Below, piece after piece: positions 31,279 through 42,204 of a stretch of DNA of 64,000 nucleotides. Made by a program: the position numbers and the translations under genes. Source of the DNA: Pseudomonas entomophila (lineage in GTDB: Bacteria; Pseudomonadota; Gammaproteobacteria; Pseudomonadales; Pseudomonadaceae). Positions within the stretch are counted from its first letter, which is position 1. Every line of letters begins with the position of its first letter. Under the pieces are notes generated by a model. It saw nothing but the letters and a program-made list of their open reading frames with translations. It made no database searches and was not told the DNA's origin. Location of the stretch: NCBI RefSeq assembly GCF_029193575.1, contig NZ_JARGCS010000012.1, positions 310,001-374,000 on the forward strand, written 5' to 3'.

Positions 31279-31803
31279 TTACTCGGCCTTCTTCTTCGGC
31301 TGGATCACCATGTCGATGCGCTGACGCGGTGCGGTCACGTTGCCACCACGACCGGCGGTCGCCACCTGCGTCTTGGTGTTGTAGACGATTTTCTCGCCTT
31401 CGGTGGTGTTGCCTTCGTTCTCGACCTTGGCGCGGTCGGTGAGGATCACCATGTCTTTCTGCGCCTGGTACTGGATGTTGACGGCCCAGCCTTTCATTTT
31501 CTCGGGCTTGGCGGCGCTCTGCTGCTGCTCGAAGTAAGCCAGGTTGCCCACCGAGGTCACCACGTCGATATCGCCGGAGGCGGCGCGGGTGATGGTCACG
31601 GTGTTGCCTTTGATCATCATCGAGCCCTGGGTGATGATCACGTCGCCGGTATAGGTGGCAACGCCCTGCTTGTCGTCGAGGTGGGCGTTGTCCGCCTGGA
31701 TGCGGATCGGCTGGTCACGGTCGTTCGGCAGGGCCAAGGCGCTCGCGCTTCCCAGTGCTGCGCTCAGGCTGAGCAAAAGGGGGAGGGTTTTAACGAGCCT
31801 CAT
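31279..31803 (-). CDS. lptA: LPS transport periplasmic protein LptA
   Basis: A 174-residue protein with a signal peptide (MRLVKTLPLLLSLSAALGSA, cut near residue 25) and a beta-jellyroll OstA domain (IRIQADNAHLDDKQGVATYTGDV). LptA molecules stack into the bridge that carries LPS across the periplasm. Its start overlaps the end of lptC by 14 bases. Confidence 0.95.
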   Translation of the reverse strand: MRLVKTLPLLLSLSAALGSASALALPNDRDQPIRIQADNAHLDDKQGVATYTGDVIITQGSMMIKGNTVTITRAASGDIDVVTSVGNLAYFEQQQSAAKPEKMKGWAVNIQYQAQKDMVILTDRAKVENEGNTTEGEKIVYNTKTQVATAGRGGNVTAPRQRIDMVIQPKKKAE

Positions 31804-32362
31804 ACTGTCCTCTTACGTTGGACAGCAGGTCCATCCTGCCGTCTTTCAAATACGCTTTCATTCCTTTGCCCGTAGTCGTGCCACCGGCGCCGTCGATTCT
31901 AACGGCTTGCTCGGTCTGCGCATATTGCTTCTGCGGGAACACGGTCATACGGGTGGTGGTGATGATGGTGTCGCGCTGCTTCTCGTCGGTGCGGGCGACC
32001 CGCACATCGTCGATCAGCTCCACCTCGGTACCGTCCGGGTTGACCTCGGCCCGCGCGCTCTGCACGTGCCAGGGGTACTGGGTGCCGCGATACATGTGCA
32101 GGTCCGGCGTGGTCACCAGGGTGACTTCGCTGGCCTTCAGGTGCTCGACCTTGTCGGCGGTCATCTCGTACTGCAGTTTGCCGTCGGGCAGAAACTGCAC
32201 GCTGTGGGCATTGATCGCATAGTAGTCGATGGCGCTCTCGTCGACCTGCGCCACCGGCTTGTCGAGGAAGCTTTCCGGGCTGATGTTCCAGTAGCCGACC
32301 GCCACCAGCAGCGCGGCGATGGCGCCCAGCAGCACGAAGTTGCGTACTTTCTTGCTGAACAT
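31790..32362 (-). CDS. lptC: LPS export protein LptC
   Basis: A 190-residue bitopic protein with one N-terminal membrane helix (FVLLGAIAALLVAVGYWNI) and a periplasmic beta-jellyroll domain resembling LptA's. It links the LptBFG transporter to the LptA bridge. It starts eight bases after kdsC in the same operon. Confidence 0.93.
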   Translation of the reverse strand: MFSKKVRNFVLLGAIAALLVAVGYWNISPESFLDKPVAQVDESAIDYYAINAHSVQFLPDGKLQYEMTADKVEHLKASEVTLVTTPDLHMYRGTQYPWHVQSARAEVNPDGTEVELIDDVRVARTDEKQRDTIITTTRMTVFPQKQYAQTEQAVRIDGAGGTTTGKGMKAYLKDGRMDLLSNVRGQYEAR

Positions 32363-32370
32363 GTGAAGCC

Positions 32371-32895
32371 CTACAGGTAGTTGGCGTTGGCAGCGTCCAG
32401 GGTGCCCTGGGCCTGCATGATCAGTTCGCAGAACTCGCGTGCGGCACCTTCGCCGCCGCGCGCCTGGGTGACGCCGTGGGCGTGCTGGCGGACGAATGGC
32501 GCGGCGTTGGCCACGGCCATGCCCAGGCCGACGCGGCGGATCACCGGCAAGTCGGGCAAGTCGTCGCCCAGGTAGGCGACTTGCTCGTAGCTCAGGCCCA
32601 GCTCGGCGAGCAGGCCGTCGAGCACCACGAGCTTGTCTTCACGACCCTGGAACAGGTGCGGGATGCCGAGGTTCTTCGCCCGGCGCTCGACCACGGGGGT
32701 CTTGCGCCCGCTGATGATCGCCGTGGTCACGCCCGCGGCCATGAGCATCTTGATGCCGTGGCCGTCGAGGGTGTTGAAGGTCTTGAACTCGCTGCCATCC
32801 TCGAGGAAGTACAGGCGACCGTCGGTGAGCACGCCATCGACGTCGAACACCGCCAGCTTGATGGCCTTGCCGCGTTGCAACAGGTCCTGGGTCAT
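32371..32895 (-). CDS. kdsC: 3-deoxy-D-manno-octulosonate 8-phosphate phosphatase KdsC
   Basis: A 174-residue HAD-superfamily phosphatase of the C0 (capless) type. Motif I is FDVDGVLTDGRLYF, with nucleophile and acid/base aspartates, motif II is IISGRKTPVVERRA, and motif IV is VAYLGDDLPDLPV. It removes phosphate from Kdo-8-phosphate in LPS inner-core synthesis. It directly adjoins kdsD, which makes the arabinose-5-phosphate used two steps earlier. Confidence 0.95.
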   Translation of the reverse strand: MTQDLLQRGKAIKLAVFDVDGVLTDGRLYFLEDGSEFKTFNTLDGHGIKMLMAAGVTTAIISGRKTPVVERRAKNLGIPHLFQGREDKLVVLDGLLAELGLSYEQVAYLGDDLPDLPVIRRVGLGMAVANAAPFVRQHAHGVTQARGGEGAAREFCELIMQAQGTLDAANANYL

Positions 32896-33870
32896 TTACA
32901 TCACTCCGGCGCGCAGCAGGTCGTGCATGTTCAGGGCGCCGGTCGGGCGGTCGCCTTGATCGACCACCACCAGCGCGCTGATCTTGTGGTCTTCCATGAT
33001 CTTCAGGGCCTCGGCGGCGAGCATTTCGGCGCGGGCGGTCTTGCCATGCACGGTCATCACCTCGTCGATGAGGGTCTTGTGCACGTCGATGTTGCGGTCC
33101 AGGCTGCGGCGCAGGTCGCCATCGGTGAACACCCCGGCGAGGGTGCCATCGGCCTCCAGCACCACGGTCATGCCCAGGCCCTTGCGCGACATTTCCAGCA
33201 GCGCGTCTTTGAGCAGGGTGCCGCGGCGCACTTGGGGCAACTCGTCGCCCGAGTGCATCACGTTCTCGACCTTCAGCAGCAGGCGGCGACCCAGGGCGCC
33301 ACCGGGATGCGAGAAGGCGAAGTCCTCGGCGGTGAAACCGCGGGCCTCGAGCAGGGCGATGGCCAGGGCGTCGCCGAACACCAGGGCGGCGGTGGTCGAG
33401 GAGGTCGGTGCGAGGTTCAGTGGGCAGGCTTCCTGGGCCACGCGCGCGTCGAGGTTGACCTCGGCGGCTTGGGCCAGGGCGGAATCGGGGTTGCCAGTCA
33501 GGCTGATCATCTGGATGCCCAGGCGCTTGATCAGCGGCAGCAGGGTGACGATCTCGGCGGTGCTGCCGGAGTTGGACAAGGCCAGGATGACGTCGTCGCG
33601 GGTGATCATGCCCATGTCGCCATGGCTGGCCTCGGCCGGGTGCACGAAGAACGCCGGCGTGCCGGTGCTGGCCAGGGTGGCGGCGATCTTGTTGCCGATG
33701 TGTCCGGACTTGCCCATGCCGACCACCACGACGCGGCCCTTGCTGGCCAGGATCAGCTCGCAGGCCTTGACGAAATTGGCGTCGATGCGGGCCAGCAGGC
33801 CCTCTACGGCCTCAAGTTCCAGGCGCAAAGTGCGCTGGGCGGATTGGATCAGCTCGCTGGATTGGCTCAT
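32896..33870 (-). CDS. kdsD: Arabinose-5-phosphate isomerase KdsD
   Basis: A 324-residue enzyme with an N-terminal SIS sugar-isomerase domain (about residues 45-175; GMGKSGHIGNKIAATLASTGTPAFFVHPAEA) and two C-terminal CBS domains (about 205-324). It turns ribulose-5-phosphate into arabinose-5-phosphate, the entry point to Kdo. It heads the kdsD-kdsC-lptC-lptA-lptB operon behind a promoter with a perfect TATAAT. Confidence 0.95.
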   Translation of the reverse strand: MSQSSELIQSAQRTLRLELEAVEGLLARIDANFVKACELILASKGRVVVVGMGKSGHIGNKIAATLASTGTPAFFVHPAEASHGDMGMITRDDVILALSNSGSTAEIVTLLPLIKRLGIQMISLTGNPDSALAQAAEVNLDARVAQEACPLNLAPTSSTTAALVFGDALAIALLEARGFTAEDFAFSHPGGALGRRLLLKVENVMHSGDELPQVRRGTLLKDALLEMSRKGLGMTVVLEADGTLAGVFTDGDLRRSLDRNIDVHKTLIDEVMTVHGKTARAEMLAAEALKIMEDHKISALVVVDQGDRPTGALNMHDLLRAGVM

Positions 33871-33903
33871 GTCGAAGAAGCAGTGCCTGATGAAAAGGCG
33901 CCG

Positions 33904-33909
33904 ATTATA
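33904..33909 (-). promoter_or_regulatory. -10 element of the kdsD-lptB operon promoter
   Basis: The minus strand reads TATAAT, 33 bases before the kdsD ATG. A GTGAGC at 17-base spacing is the best -35 candidate and is weak. Position and perfect hexamer make this the likely start of the kds-lpt transcript. Confidence 0.6.
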
Positions 33910-34000
33910 GCGGTAATGTGTGAAAGGCTCACCTTTTCAGTTGTCGTGGGTGGTTACATATCTATACCTGTACCTGGCCTGAATGACTCCGGTAATGGCC

Positions 34001-34030
34001 TTGGGGAGCGCCTGCCTGCGGTGCTATAGT
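34001..34030 (+). promoter_or_regulatory. Probable sigma-70 promoter of the mla operon
   Basis: TTGGGG and TATAGT are separated by 18 bases, and the -10 element lies 89 bases before the mlaF ATG. The upstream 33,910-34,000 stretch holds no other clear element. Confidence 0.5.
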
Positions 34031-34119
34031 TCGCCGCTATCCGGCCCGCCAGGGGTGCGTGTGCCTTCATGATGAGGGCCGGCGTCCATGTAGCCGAGGC
34101 TGCATTGCAAGGAGTCTAG

Positions 34120-34929
34120 ATGAGTGTGGATAGCGCCTACGCGGTCGAGTTGAAGGGTGTCACCTTCAAGCGCGGTTCGCGCAGCATTTTCAGCAATGTC
34201 GACATACGCATTCCAAAAGGAAAGGTGACCGGCATCATGGGGCCTTCCGGGTGCGGCAAGACGACCCTGCTGCGCCTGATGGGCGCGCAGTTGCGTCCGG
34301 CCAGCGGCGAGGTCTGGGTGGCGGGGCAGAACCTGCCGACCCTGTCCCGGGGCGACCTGTTCGACGCGCGCAAGCAGATGGGCGTGCTGTTCCAGAGCGG
34401 CGCGCTGTTCACCGACCTCGACGTGTTCGAGAATGTCGCTTTCCCGCTGCGCGTGCACACCCAGCTGTCCGACGAGATGATCCGCGACATCGTCCTGATG
34501 AAGCTGCAGGCCGTGGGCCTGCGCGGGGCAATCGACTTGATGCCTGACGAGCTCTCCGGCGGCATGAAGCGGCGCGTGGCGTTGGCCCGGGCGATCGCCC
34601 TGGATCCGCAGATCCTCATGTACGATGAGCCGTTCGTCGGCCAGGACCCAATCGCCATGGGCGTGCTGGTGCGCCTGATCCGCCTGCTCAACGATGCCCT
34701 GGGCATCACCAGCATCGTGGTCTCGCACGACCTTGCCGAAACCGCCAGCATTGCCGACTACATCTACGTGGTGGGCGACGGCCAGGTGCTGGGGCAGGGC
34801 ACCCCGGACGAACTGATGGGCTCGGACAACCCACGCATCCGCCAGTTCATGAAGGGCGACCCGGACGGCCCGGTGCCATTCCATTTTCCCGCGCCTGACT
34901 ACCGCGCCGATCTGCTGGGGGCGCGTTGA
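34120..34929 (+). CDS. mlaF: Mla phospholipid transport ATPase (Ttg2A)
   Basis: A 269-residue ABC ATPase with Walker [10 protein letters not shown] (residues 41-49), signature [15 protein letters not shown] and Walker [14 protein letters not shown]. It drives phospholipid movement between inner and outer membrane by the MlaFEDB complex. In P. putida the operon was first named ttg2 for its effect on toluene tolerance. AAGGAG precedes the ATG, and its stop overlaps the mlaE start. Confidence 0.97.
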   Translation: MSVDSAYAVELKGVTFKRGSRSIFSNVDIRIPKGKVTGIMGPSGCGKTTLLRLMGAQLRPASGEVWVAGQNLPTLSRGDLFDARKQMGVLFQSGALFTDLDVFENVAFPLRVHTQLSDEMIRDIVLMKLQAVGLRGAIDLMPDELSGGMKRRVALARAIALDPQILMYDEPFVGQDPIAMGVLVRLIRLLNDALGITSIVVSHDLAETASIADYIYVVGDGQVLGQGTPDELMGSDNPRIRQFMKGDPDGPVPFHFPAPDYRADLLGAR

Positions 34930-35726
34930 TGCGCAGAAAATCCGTACTCGAACGTATCCGCCTGTTCGGTCGCGCGGCCATCGACGTGCTCGCCGTGCTC
35001 GGGCGCTCGTGCCTGTTCCTGTTCCACGCGCTGGTCGGCCGCAGCGGAATTGGCGGTGGTTTCCAGTTGCTGGTCAAGCAACTGTATTCCGTCGGCGTGC
35101 TGTCGCTGGCGATCATCGTTGTCTCCGGCGTGTTCATCGGCATGGTGCTGGCCCTGCAGGGCTACAGCATCCTGACCAAGTACGGCTCGGAGCAGGCGGT
35201 GGGCCAGATGGTCGCGCTGACCCTGCTGCGTGAGCTGGGGCCAGTGGTCACCGCCTTGCTGTTCGCTGGGCGTGCCGGCTCGGCGCTGACCGCCGAGATC
35301 GGCAACATGAAATCGACCGAACAACTGTCGAGCCTGGAAATGATCGGCGTCGACCCTCTCAAGTACATCGTCGCCCCACGCCTGTGGGCGGGCTTCATCT
35401 CGCTGCCGCTGCTGGCGCTGATCTTCAGCGTGGTCGGCATCTGGGGCGGGTCGTGGGTGGCGGTGGATTGGCTGGGGGTCTACGAGGGGTCGTTCTGGGC
35501 CAACATGCAGAACAGCGTGTCCTTCACCGACGACGTGATCAACGGGCTGGTCAAGAGCCTGGTGTTCGCCTTCGTCGTGACCTGGATCGCCGTGTTCCAG
35601 GGGTATGACTGCGAGCCCACCTCAGAAGGGATCAGCCGTGCCACCACCAAGACCGTGGTCTATGCCTCGTTGGCAGTCCTGGGTCTGGACTTTATTCTGA
35701 CCGCCTTGATGTTTGGAGATTTCTGA
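34929..35726 (+). CDS. mlaE: Mla complex permease (Ttg2B)
   Basis: A 265-residue MlaE-family permease with about five or six membrane helices and the family stretch [26 protein letters not shown]. It forms the membrane core of the MlaFEDB complex. The ATG at 34929 overlaps the mlaF stop; a TTG three bases earlier is also in frame. The stop overlaps mlaD by one base. Confidence 0.96.
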   Translation: MRRKSVLERIRLFGRAAIDVLAVLGRSCLFLFHALVGRSGIGGGFQLLVKQLYSVGVLSLAIIVVSGVFIGMVLALQGYSILTKYGSEQAVGQMVALTLLRELGPVVTALLFAGRAGSALTAEIGNMKSTEQLSSLEMIGVDPLKYIVAPRLWAGFISLPLLALIFSVVGIWGGSWVAVDWLGVYEGSFWANMQNSVSFTDDVINGLVKSLVFAFVVTWIAVFQGYDCEPTSEGISRATTKTVVYASLAVLGLDFILTALMFGDF

Positions 35727-36211
35727 TGCAAAACCGCACCCTGGAAATCGGTGTCGGCCTGTTCCTGTTGGCCGGGATCCTGGCGCTGCTGCTGCTGGCC
35801 CTGCGTGTCAGCGGGCTGTCGGCCAGCCCGAGCAGCGACACGTACAAAGTTTATGCGTACTTCGACAATATCGCCGGTTTGACTGTCAGAGCTAAGGTGA
35901 CCATGGCCGGCGTGACCATCGGCAAGGTCACGGCCATCGATCTGGACCGCGACTCCTACACCGGTCGGGTGACCCTGCAGTTGGACAAGAAGGTCGACAA
36001 CCTGCCGACCGATTCCACTGCCTCGATCCTGACCGCCGGGTTGCTTGGTGAGAAGTACATCGGCATCAGCGTGGGTGGCGAGGACAAGGTGCTCAAGGAT
36101 GGCAGCACCATCCACGACACGCAGTCGGCCCTGGTGCTGGAAGATCTGATTGGCAAGTTCCTGCTCAATTCCGTGGGCAAGGAACCGAAAGAAGCCCAAC
36201 CGGCTAATTGA
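35726..36211 (+). CDS. mlaD: Mla complex MCE-domain protein (Ttg2C)
   Basis: A 161-residue protein with one N-terminal membrane helix (EIGVGLFLLAGILALLLLALRV) and a single MCE domain (about residues 38-115; YAYFDNIAGLTVRAKVTMAGVTIGKV). Six copies form a ring with a hydrophobic channel on the periplasmic face of MlaE. The segment TDSTASILTAGLLGEKYIGI is the usual pore-side stretch. Confidence 0.95.
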   Translation: MQNRTLEIGVGLFLLAGILALLLLALRVSGLSASPSSDTYKVYAYFDNIAGLTVRAKVTMAGVTIGKVTAIDLDRDSYTGRVTLQLDKKVDNLPTDSTASILTAGLLGEKYIGISVGGEDKVLKDGSTIHDTQSALVLEDLIGKFLLNSVGKEPKEAQPAN

Positions 36212-36220
36212 GGAGTTTCC

Positions 36221-36874
36221 ATGATTTCGATCCTGCGACGTGGCCTGCTGGTCCTGCTGGCGGCCTTCCCCCTGATGGCCCTGGCGGCGCCTGGGCAATC
36301 CGCCCGTGATGTGGTTCAGGGCACCACCACCGCGCTGTTGGCCGACCTGACGGCCAACAAGGAGCAGTACAAGTCCAACCCGAACGCCTTCTACGATGCG
36401 CTCAACCGCATCCTCGGCCCGGTGGTCGATGCCGATGGCATTTCCAAGAGCATCATGACCGTCAAGTACTCGCGCAAGGCTACCCCGGAGCAGATGCAAC
36501 GCTTCCAGGAGAACTTCAAGCGCAGCCTGATGCAGTTCTATGGCAACGCCCTGCTCGAGTACAACAACCAGGGCATCACCGTCGACCCGGCCAAGGCCGA
36601 GGACGGTGACCGCACCAGCGTCGGCATGAAGGTCACCGGTAACAACGGCGCGGTCTACCCGGTGCAGTACACCCTGGAGAAGATCGCCGGCGAGTGGAAG
36701 GTGCGCAACGTCATCGTCAACGGCATCAACATCGGCAAGCTGTTCCGCGACCAGTTCGCCGATGCCATGAACCGCAACGGCAACAACCTGGACAAGACCA
36801 TCGACGGCTGGGCCGGCGAGGTGGCCAAGGCCAAGGAAACCGCCGACAGCTCGCCCGACAAGGAAGTCAAATGA
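36221..36874 (+). CDS. mlaC: Periplasmic phospholipid-binding protein MlaC (Ttg2D)
   Basis: A 217-residue exported protein with a signal peptide (MISILRRGLLVLLAAFPLMA, cut near residue 22) and the MlaC domain, which holds phospholipid tails and shuttles them between the inner- and outer-membrane Mla complexes. RYSRKATPEQMQRF-type and EWKVRNVIVNGINIG motifs are present. Its stop overlaps the mlaB start in ATGA form. Confidence 0.94.
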   Translation: MISILRRGLLVLLAAFPLMALAAPGQSARDVVQGTTTALLADLTANKEQYKSNPNAFYDALNRILGPVVDADGISKSIMTVKYSRKATPEQMQRFQENFKRSLMQFYGNALLEYNNQGITVDPAKAEDGDRTSVGMKVTGNNGAVYPVQYTLEKIAGEWKVRNVIVNGINIGKLFRDQFADAMNRNGNNLDKTIDGWAGEVAKAKETADSSPDKEVK

Positions 36875-37173
36875 GTGAGGCCGGCGTGAGCATGGCCGAG
36901 CCGGGCCTCCTGCGTCTGGCTGGCGTGCTGGACTACCGCAGCGGCCCGGTCCTGCGCAAGGAAGGCAAGGCGCTGATCGCTGCCTGCCGCGAGCCGCGTC
37001 TGGTGCTGGACTGCTCGGCGGTGGTGAAGTCCAGCAGTGTCGGCCTGTCGCTGCTGCTGGCCTTCATGCGCGATGCCCAGGCGGCCGGCAAGGCCTGGGA
37101 AGTGCGCGCGATGCCTGACGACATGCGCGAAATTGCCGGGGTCTACGACCTCGATGAAGTGCTGGCGGGCTAA
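36871..37173 (+). CDS. mlaB: STAS-domain protein MlaB (Ttg2E)
   Basis: A 100-residue STAS-domain protein (LRLAGVLDYRSGPVLRKEG, then LVLDCSAVVKSSSVGLSLLLAFMR). MlaB binds MlaF and is needed for the ATPase to assemble and work. It is the last mla gene, joined to mlaC by a four-base overlap and followed by a strong terminator. Confidence 0.92.
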   Translation: MSEAGVSMAEPGLLRLAGVLDYRSGPVLRKEGKALIAACREPRLVLDCSAVVKSSSVGLSLLLAFMRDAQAAGKAWEVRAMPDDMREIAGVYDLDEVLAG

Positions 37174-37193
37174 TGGCCCGTAGTGAAGTGAAG

Positions 37194-37245
37194 GCCCCTC
37201 GGTCAGCGCGCCCCTGCATGGGCTTCGCAGGCGAGGGGCTTTTTT
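37194..37245 (+). terminator. Intrinsic terminator of the mla operon
   Basis: GCCCCTCG pairs with CGAGGGGC across a loop that itself holds a smaller GCCCCTGC-type stem, and six T follow. It separates mlaB from ibaG, so ibaG-murA must use a promoter close to 37,246-37,291 or read through. Confidence 0.8.
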
Positions 37246-37291
37246 GTATGATGGCCGACCCGCGCGCACTGGGCGCCGATTGAGGTTGAGC

Positions 37292-37531
37292 ATGCAGGCC
37301 GTAGAAGTTAAGAGCTTCCTTGAAGAAAAACTGCCGGGAACCCGGGTCGAAGTTGAAGGCGAAGGCTGCAACTTCCAGTTGAACGTGATCAGCGACGAGC
37401 TGGCCGGCCAGAGCCCGGTCAAGCGCCAGCAGGCGATCTATGCTCACCTGAATCCGTGGATCGCTGACGGCAGCATCCATGCGGTAACCATGAAATTTTT
37501 CAGCAGCGCAGCCTGGGCTGAGCGCACCTGA
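37292..37531 (+). CDS. ibaG: BolA-family iron-metabolism protein IbaG
   Basis: A 79-residue BolA-family protein. The class II KH-like fold is recognisable in VEVEGEGCNFQLNVISDEL, KRQQAIYAHLNPWIADGSIHAV and a C-terminal FFSSAAW. IbaG works with monothiol glutaredoxin GrxD in [2Fe-2S] handling and is almost always found next to murA. The ATG at 37292 gives the family start. Confidence 0.9.
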   Translation: MQAVEVKSFLEEKLPGTRVEVEGEGCNFQLNVISDELAGQSPVKRQQAIYAHLNPWIADGSIHAVTMKFFSSAAWAERT

Positions 37532-38821
<1,290 letters not shown>

Positions 38822-38860
38822 TCTGTGAGTGGCGCAGGGACGCGCCAGCCGAATCGTATG

Positions 38861-38883
38861 CGGTCGGGCCTCGTGCCCGGCCG
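38861..38883 (+). other. Hairpin between murA and hisG
   Basis: CGGTCGGGC and GCCCGGCCG pair (one G-U) around CTCGT. No T-run follows. It sits 40 bases after murA and 30 before hisG and could modulate read-through, not stop it. Confidence 0.4.
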
Positions 38884-38912
38884 GCAGTAGACGCTTAAGG
38901 ACCGACGTTCCA

Positions 38913-39548
38913 ATGTTGACCATCGCGCTATCCAAGGGCCGCATCCTCGACGATACCCTGCCGCTGCTGGCGGAGGCCGGTATCGTGCCGACCGAGAATC
39001 CGGACAAGAGCCGCAAGCTGATCATCCCCACGACCCAGGACGACGTGCGCCTGCTGATCGTGCGCGCCACCGACGTGCCGACCTATGTCGAGCACGGCGC
39101 GGCCGACCTCGGGGTGGCCGGCAAGGACGTGCTGATGGAGTACGGCGGCCAGGGCATGTACGAGCCGCTGGACCTGCAGATCGCCCGCTGCAAGCTGATG
39201 ACCGCCGGCGTCACCGGCGCGCCCGAGCCCAAGGGCCGCCTGCGCGTGGCCACCAAGTTCGTCAACGTCGCCAAGCGCTATTACGCCGAACAGGGCCGCC
39301 AGGTCGACATCATCAAGCTGTACGGCTCGATGGAGCTGGCGCCGCTGATCAACCTCGCCGACAAGATCATCGACGTGGTCGACACCGGCAACACCCTGCG
39401 TGCCAACGGCCTGGAACCGCAGGAGCTGATCGCCACGATCAGTTCGCGCCTGGTGGTCAACAAGGCCTCCATGAAAATGCAGCACGCCCGCATCCAGAGC
39501 CTGATCGACACGCTGCGCCAAGCGGTCGAATCCCGACACCGCGGCTGA
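38913..39548 (+). CDS. hisG: ATP phosphoribosyltransferase HisG, short form
   Basis: A 211-residue short-form catalytic subunit for the first step of histidine synthesis. It has [15 protein letters not shown], the PRPP-binding loop [21 protein letters not shown] region and [15 protein letters not shown]. It lacks the C-terminal regulatory domain of long HisG, so it must work with HisZ encoded elsewhere. The ATG at 38913 gives the family N-terminus. Confidence 0.96.
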   Translation: MLTIALSKGRILDDTLPLLAEAGIVPTENPDKSRKLIIPTTQDDVRLLIVRATDVPTYVEHGAADLGVAGKDVLMEYGGQGMYEPLDLQIARCKLMTAGVTGAPEPKGRLRVATKFVNVAKRYYAEQGRQVDIIKLYGSMELAPLINLADKIIDVVDTGNTLRANGLEPQELIATISSRLVVNKASMKMQHARIQSLIDTLRQAVESRHRG

Positions 39549-39674
39549 CCTTTGCGCGCGACCTTCGCGGTCGCGCCCGTCTATCCGCGTCATAGCCTTT
39601 TTTCTCGGGTGCCCGCGCGGATCGACTGGTAGCCTAGGGCGCCTGAGCATTCGCTAACAAACGAGGCCCTCGCC

Positions 39675-41000
39675 ATGACCGTGTCCACTGCAATTGCCCG
39701 TCTCAACGCCGCTGATCCGGATTTCGCCCGACATCTGGATCATCTGCTGAGCTGGGAAAGCGTGTCCGATGACGCGGTCAACCAGCGCGTGCTCGACATC
39801 ATCAAGGCCGTGCGCGAGCGCGGCGATGCGGCGCTGGTCGAGTTGACCCAGCGTTTCGATGGCGTCGAGGCTTCCTCCATCGATGACCTGATCCTTGGCC
39901 GCGCGCGCCTGGAGCAGGCCCTGACCCGCATCACCCCAGCCCAGCGCCAGGCCCTGGAAACCGCCGCGAACCGCGTGCGCGTGTACCACGAGCGGCAGAA
40001 ACAGGACTCCTGGCAGTACACCGAGGCCGACGGCACCGTGCTCGGCCAGAAGGTCACGCCGCTGGACCGTGCTGGCCTTTACGTGCCAGGCGGCAAGGCG
40101 TCGTACCCGTCGTCGGTGCTGATGAACGCGATTCCGGCCAAGGTGGCCGGTGTCGGCGAGGTGGTGATGGTGGTGCCGACCCCGCGTGGCGAAGTCAACG
40201 AGCTGGTGCTGGCCGCCGCCTGCATCGCCGGTGTCGACCGCGTGTTCACCATTGGTGGCGCCCAGGCCGTCGCGGCCCTGGCCTACGGCACCGAGAGCGT
40301 GCCGCAGGTAGACAAGATCGTCGGCCCCGGCAACATCTACGTGGCCACCGCCAAGCGCCACGTGTTCGGCCAGGTCGGTATCGACATGATCGCCGGCCCG
40401 TCGGAGATCCTGGTGGTGTGCGACGGCCAGACCGACCCGGACTGGATCGCCATGGACCTGTTCTCCCAGGCCGAGCACGACGAGGATGCCCAGGCCATCC
40501 TGGTCAGCCCTGATGCCGCCTTCCTCGACCGCGTCGCCGCCAGCATCGACAAACTGCTGCCGACCATGGAGCGCGCCGAGATCATCGAGAAGTCGATCAA
40601 TGGCCGTGGCGCGCTGATCCAGGTGCGTGACATGCAGCAGGCCATCGAAGTGGCCAACCGCATCGCGCCGGAGCACCTGGAGCTGTCGGTGGCCGACCCG
40701 CAGGCCTGGTTGCCGCAGATCCGCCACGCTGGCGCGATCTTCATGGGCCGCCACACCAGCGAGGCCTTGGGCGACTACTGCGCCGGCCCCAACCACGTGC
40801 TGCCGACCTCCGGCACCGCGCGTTTTTCCTCGCCGCTGGGGGTGTATGACTTCCAGAAGCGTTCGTCGATCATCTTCTGCTCCGAGCAGGGCGCGTCCGA
40901 GCTGGGGCAGACCGCTTCGGTCCTGGCCCGTGGCGAGTCGCTGACCGCTCATGCCCGCAGCGCTGAATACCGTATCCTGACCCAAGACAAGGGGAACTGA
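39675..41000 (+). CDS. hisD: Histidinol dehydrogenase
   Basis: A 441-residue zinc enzyme that oxidises histidinol to histidine in two NAD-dependent steps. It shows [17 protein letters not shown], the zinc and catalytic blocks [12 protein letters not shown] and [10 protein letters not shown], and APEHLELSV. It begins 126 bases after hisG; that gap contains a short GCGCGACC-GGTCGCGC hairpin at 39,556-39,576. It ends two bases before hisC. Confidence 0.97.
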   Translation: MTVSTAIARLNAADPDFARHLDHLLSWESVSDDAVNQRVLDIIKAVRERGDAALVELTQRFDGVEASSIDDLILGRARLEQALTRITPAQRQALETAANRVRVYHERQKQDSWQYTEADGTVLGQKVTPLDRAGLYVPGGKASYPSSVLMNAIPAKVAGVGEVVMVVPTPRGEVNELVLAAACIAGVDRVFTIGGAQAVAALAYGTESVPQVDKIVGPGNIYVATAKRHVFGQVGIDMIAGPSEILVVCDGQTDPDWIAMDLFSQAEHDEDAQAILVSPDAAFLDRVAASIDKLLPTMERAEIIEKSINGRGALIQVRDMQQAIEVANRIAPEHLELSVADPQAWLPQIRHAGAIFMGRHTSEALGDYCAGPNHVLPTSGTARFSSPLGVYDFQKRSSIIFCSEQGASELGQTASVLARGESLTAHARSAEYRILTQDKGN

Positions 41001-41002
41001 GC

Positions 41003-42052
41003 ATGAGTCGATTCTGGAGCCCCTTCGTCAAGGACCTGGTGCCTTACGTCCCGGGCGAGCAACCCAAGCTGGCCCGCCTGGTCAAGCTCAACACCAACGA
41101 GAACCCCTATGGCCCGTCGCCCAAGGCGCTGGAGGCCATGCGTGGCGAGCTGAACGACAACCTGCGCTTGTACCCGGACCCGAACGGCGACCGGCTCAAG
41201 CAGGCGGTGGCGGACTACTACAACGTCACCCCGCAGCAGGTATTCGTCGGCAACGGCTCGGACGAGGTGCTGGCGCACATCTTCCACGGCCTGTTCCAAC
41301 ACGGCGCACCGTTGCTGTTCCCGGACATCAGCTACAGCTTCTACCCGGTGTACTGCGGCCTGTACGGTATCCCGTTCGAGGCGGTGGCGCTGGACGAGCA
41401 GTTCCAGATCCGCGTCGAGGACTACGACAAGCCCAACGCCGGGATCATCTTCCCCAACCCCAACGCGCCGACCGGCTGCCTGTTGCCGCTGCAGGCGGTC
41501 GAGCAACTGCTGCAGGCCAACCGCGACTCGGTGGTGGTGGTGGACGAGGCGTACATCGACTTCGGTGGCGAGACTGCCATCAGCCTGGTCGACCGCTACG
41601 ACAACCTGTTGGTGACCCAGACCTTGTCCAAGTCGCGCTCCCTGGCCGGGCTGCGGGTTGGCCTGGCGGTGGGCCACCCGGACCTGATCGAGGCGCTGGA
41701 GCGGATCAAGAACAGCTTCAACTCCTACCCGCTGGACCGCATGGCGATCGTCGGTGCCGCGGTGGCGTTCGAGGACCGCGAGTACTTCGAGCAGACCTGT
41801 CGCAAAGTGATCGACAGCCGCGAGGCGCTGGTCGAGCAACTGACGGCGCTGGGGTTCGAGGTGCTGCCGTCGGCGGCCAACTTCATCTTTGCCCGGCACC
41901 CGCAGCAGGATGCCGGTGAGCTGGCGGCGCGGTTGCGTGAGCAGGGGGTGATCGTGCGTCACTTCAAGCAGGCGCGGATCGCGCAGTTCCTGCGGATCAC
42001 CGTGGGGACGCCGGAGATGAACCAGGCGTTGATCGATGCGTTGAACGGGTAG
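41003..42052 (+). CDS. hisC: Histidinol-phosphate aminotransferase
   Basis: A 349-residue class I/II PLP aminotransferase for the step from imidazole-acetol phosphate to histidinol phosphate. The family motifs [36 protein letters not shown] and the PLP-lysine region [16 protein letters not shown] are present. It lies two bases after hisD. Pseudomonads often carry a second hisC copy elsewhere. Confidence 0.96.
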   Translation: MSRFWSPFVKDLVPYVPGEQPKLARLVKLNTNENPYGPSPKALEAMRGELNDNLRLYPDPNGDRLKQAVADYYNVTPQQVFVGNGSDEVLAHIFHGLFQHGAPLLFPDISYSFYPVYCGLYGIPFEAVALDEQFQIRVEDYDKPNAGIIFPNPNAPTGCLLPLQAVEQLLQANRDSVVVVDEAYIDFGGETAISLVDRYDNLLVTQTLSKSRSLAGLRVGLAVGHPDLIEALERIKNSFNSYPLDRMAIVGAAVAFEDREYFEQTCRKVIDSREALVEQLTALGFEVLPSAANFIFARHPQQDAGELAARLREQGVIVRHFKQARIAQFLRITVGTPEMNQALIDALNG

Positions 42053-42066
42053 TCCGCGTCGTTCCT

Positions 42067-42149
42067 ATCGCGGGGCAAGCCCGCTCCCAAAGGCTCTCCA
42101 CTGTCATCAAGACAGCGGTGAGCGTGCGGGAGCGGGCTTGCCCCGCGAT
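42067..42149. repeat. REP pair, perfect 22-base inverted repeats
   Basis: ATCGCGGGGCAAGCCCGCTC at 42,067 (22 bases in all) recurs exactly inverted at 42,128-42,149, with 39 bases between. It fills most of the gap between hisC and the GntR-family gene and would form a strong stem in RNA. Confidence 0.88.
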
Positions 42150-42204
42150 GCTTTTCAGCGCTATGGTTGCCGCTTGTAAATTCATCCGATGACTGGACGT
42201 AAGC

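Noticed and set aside
39556..39576. Histidine attenuator before hisD
   Set aside because: There is a small stem but no His-rich leader peptide and no T-run.
42067..42149. CRISPR-like repeat pair
   Set aside because: Inverted, only two copies, and the sequence is the genome's common REP element.
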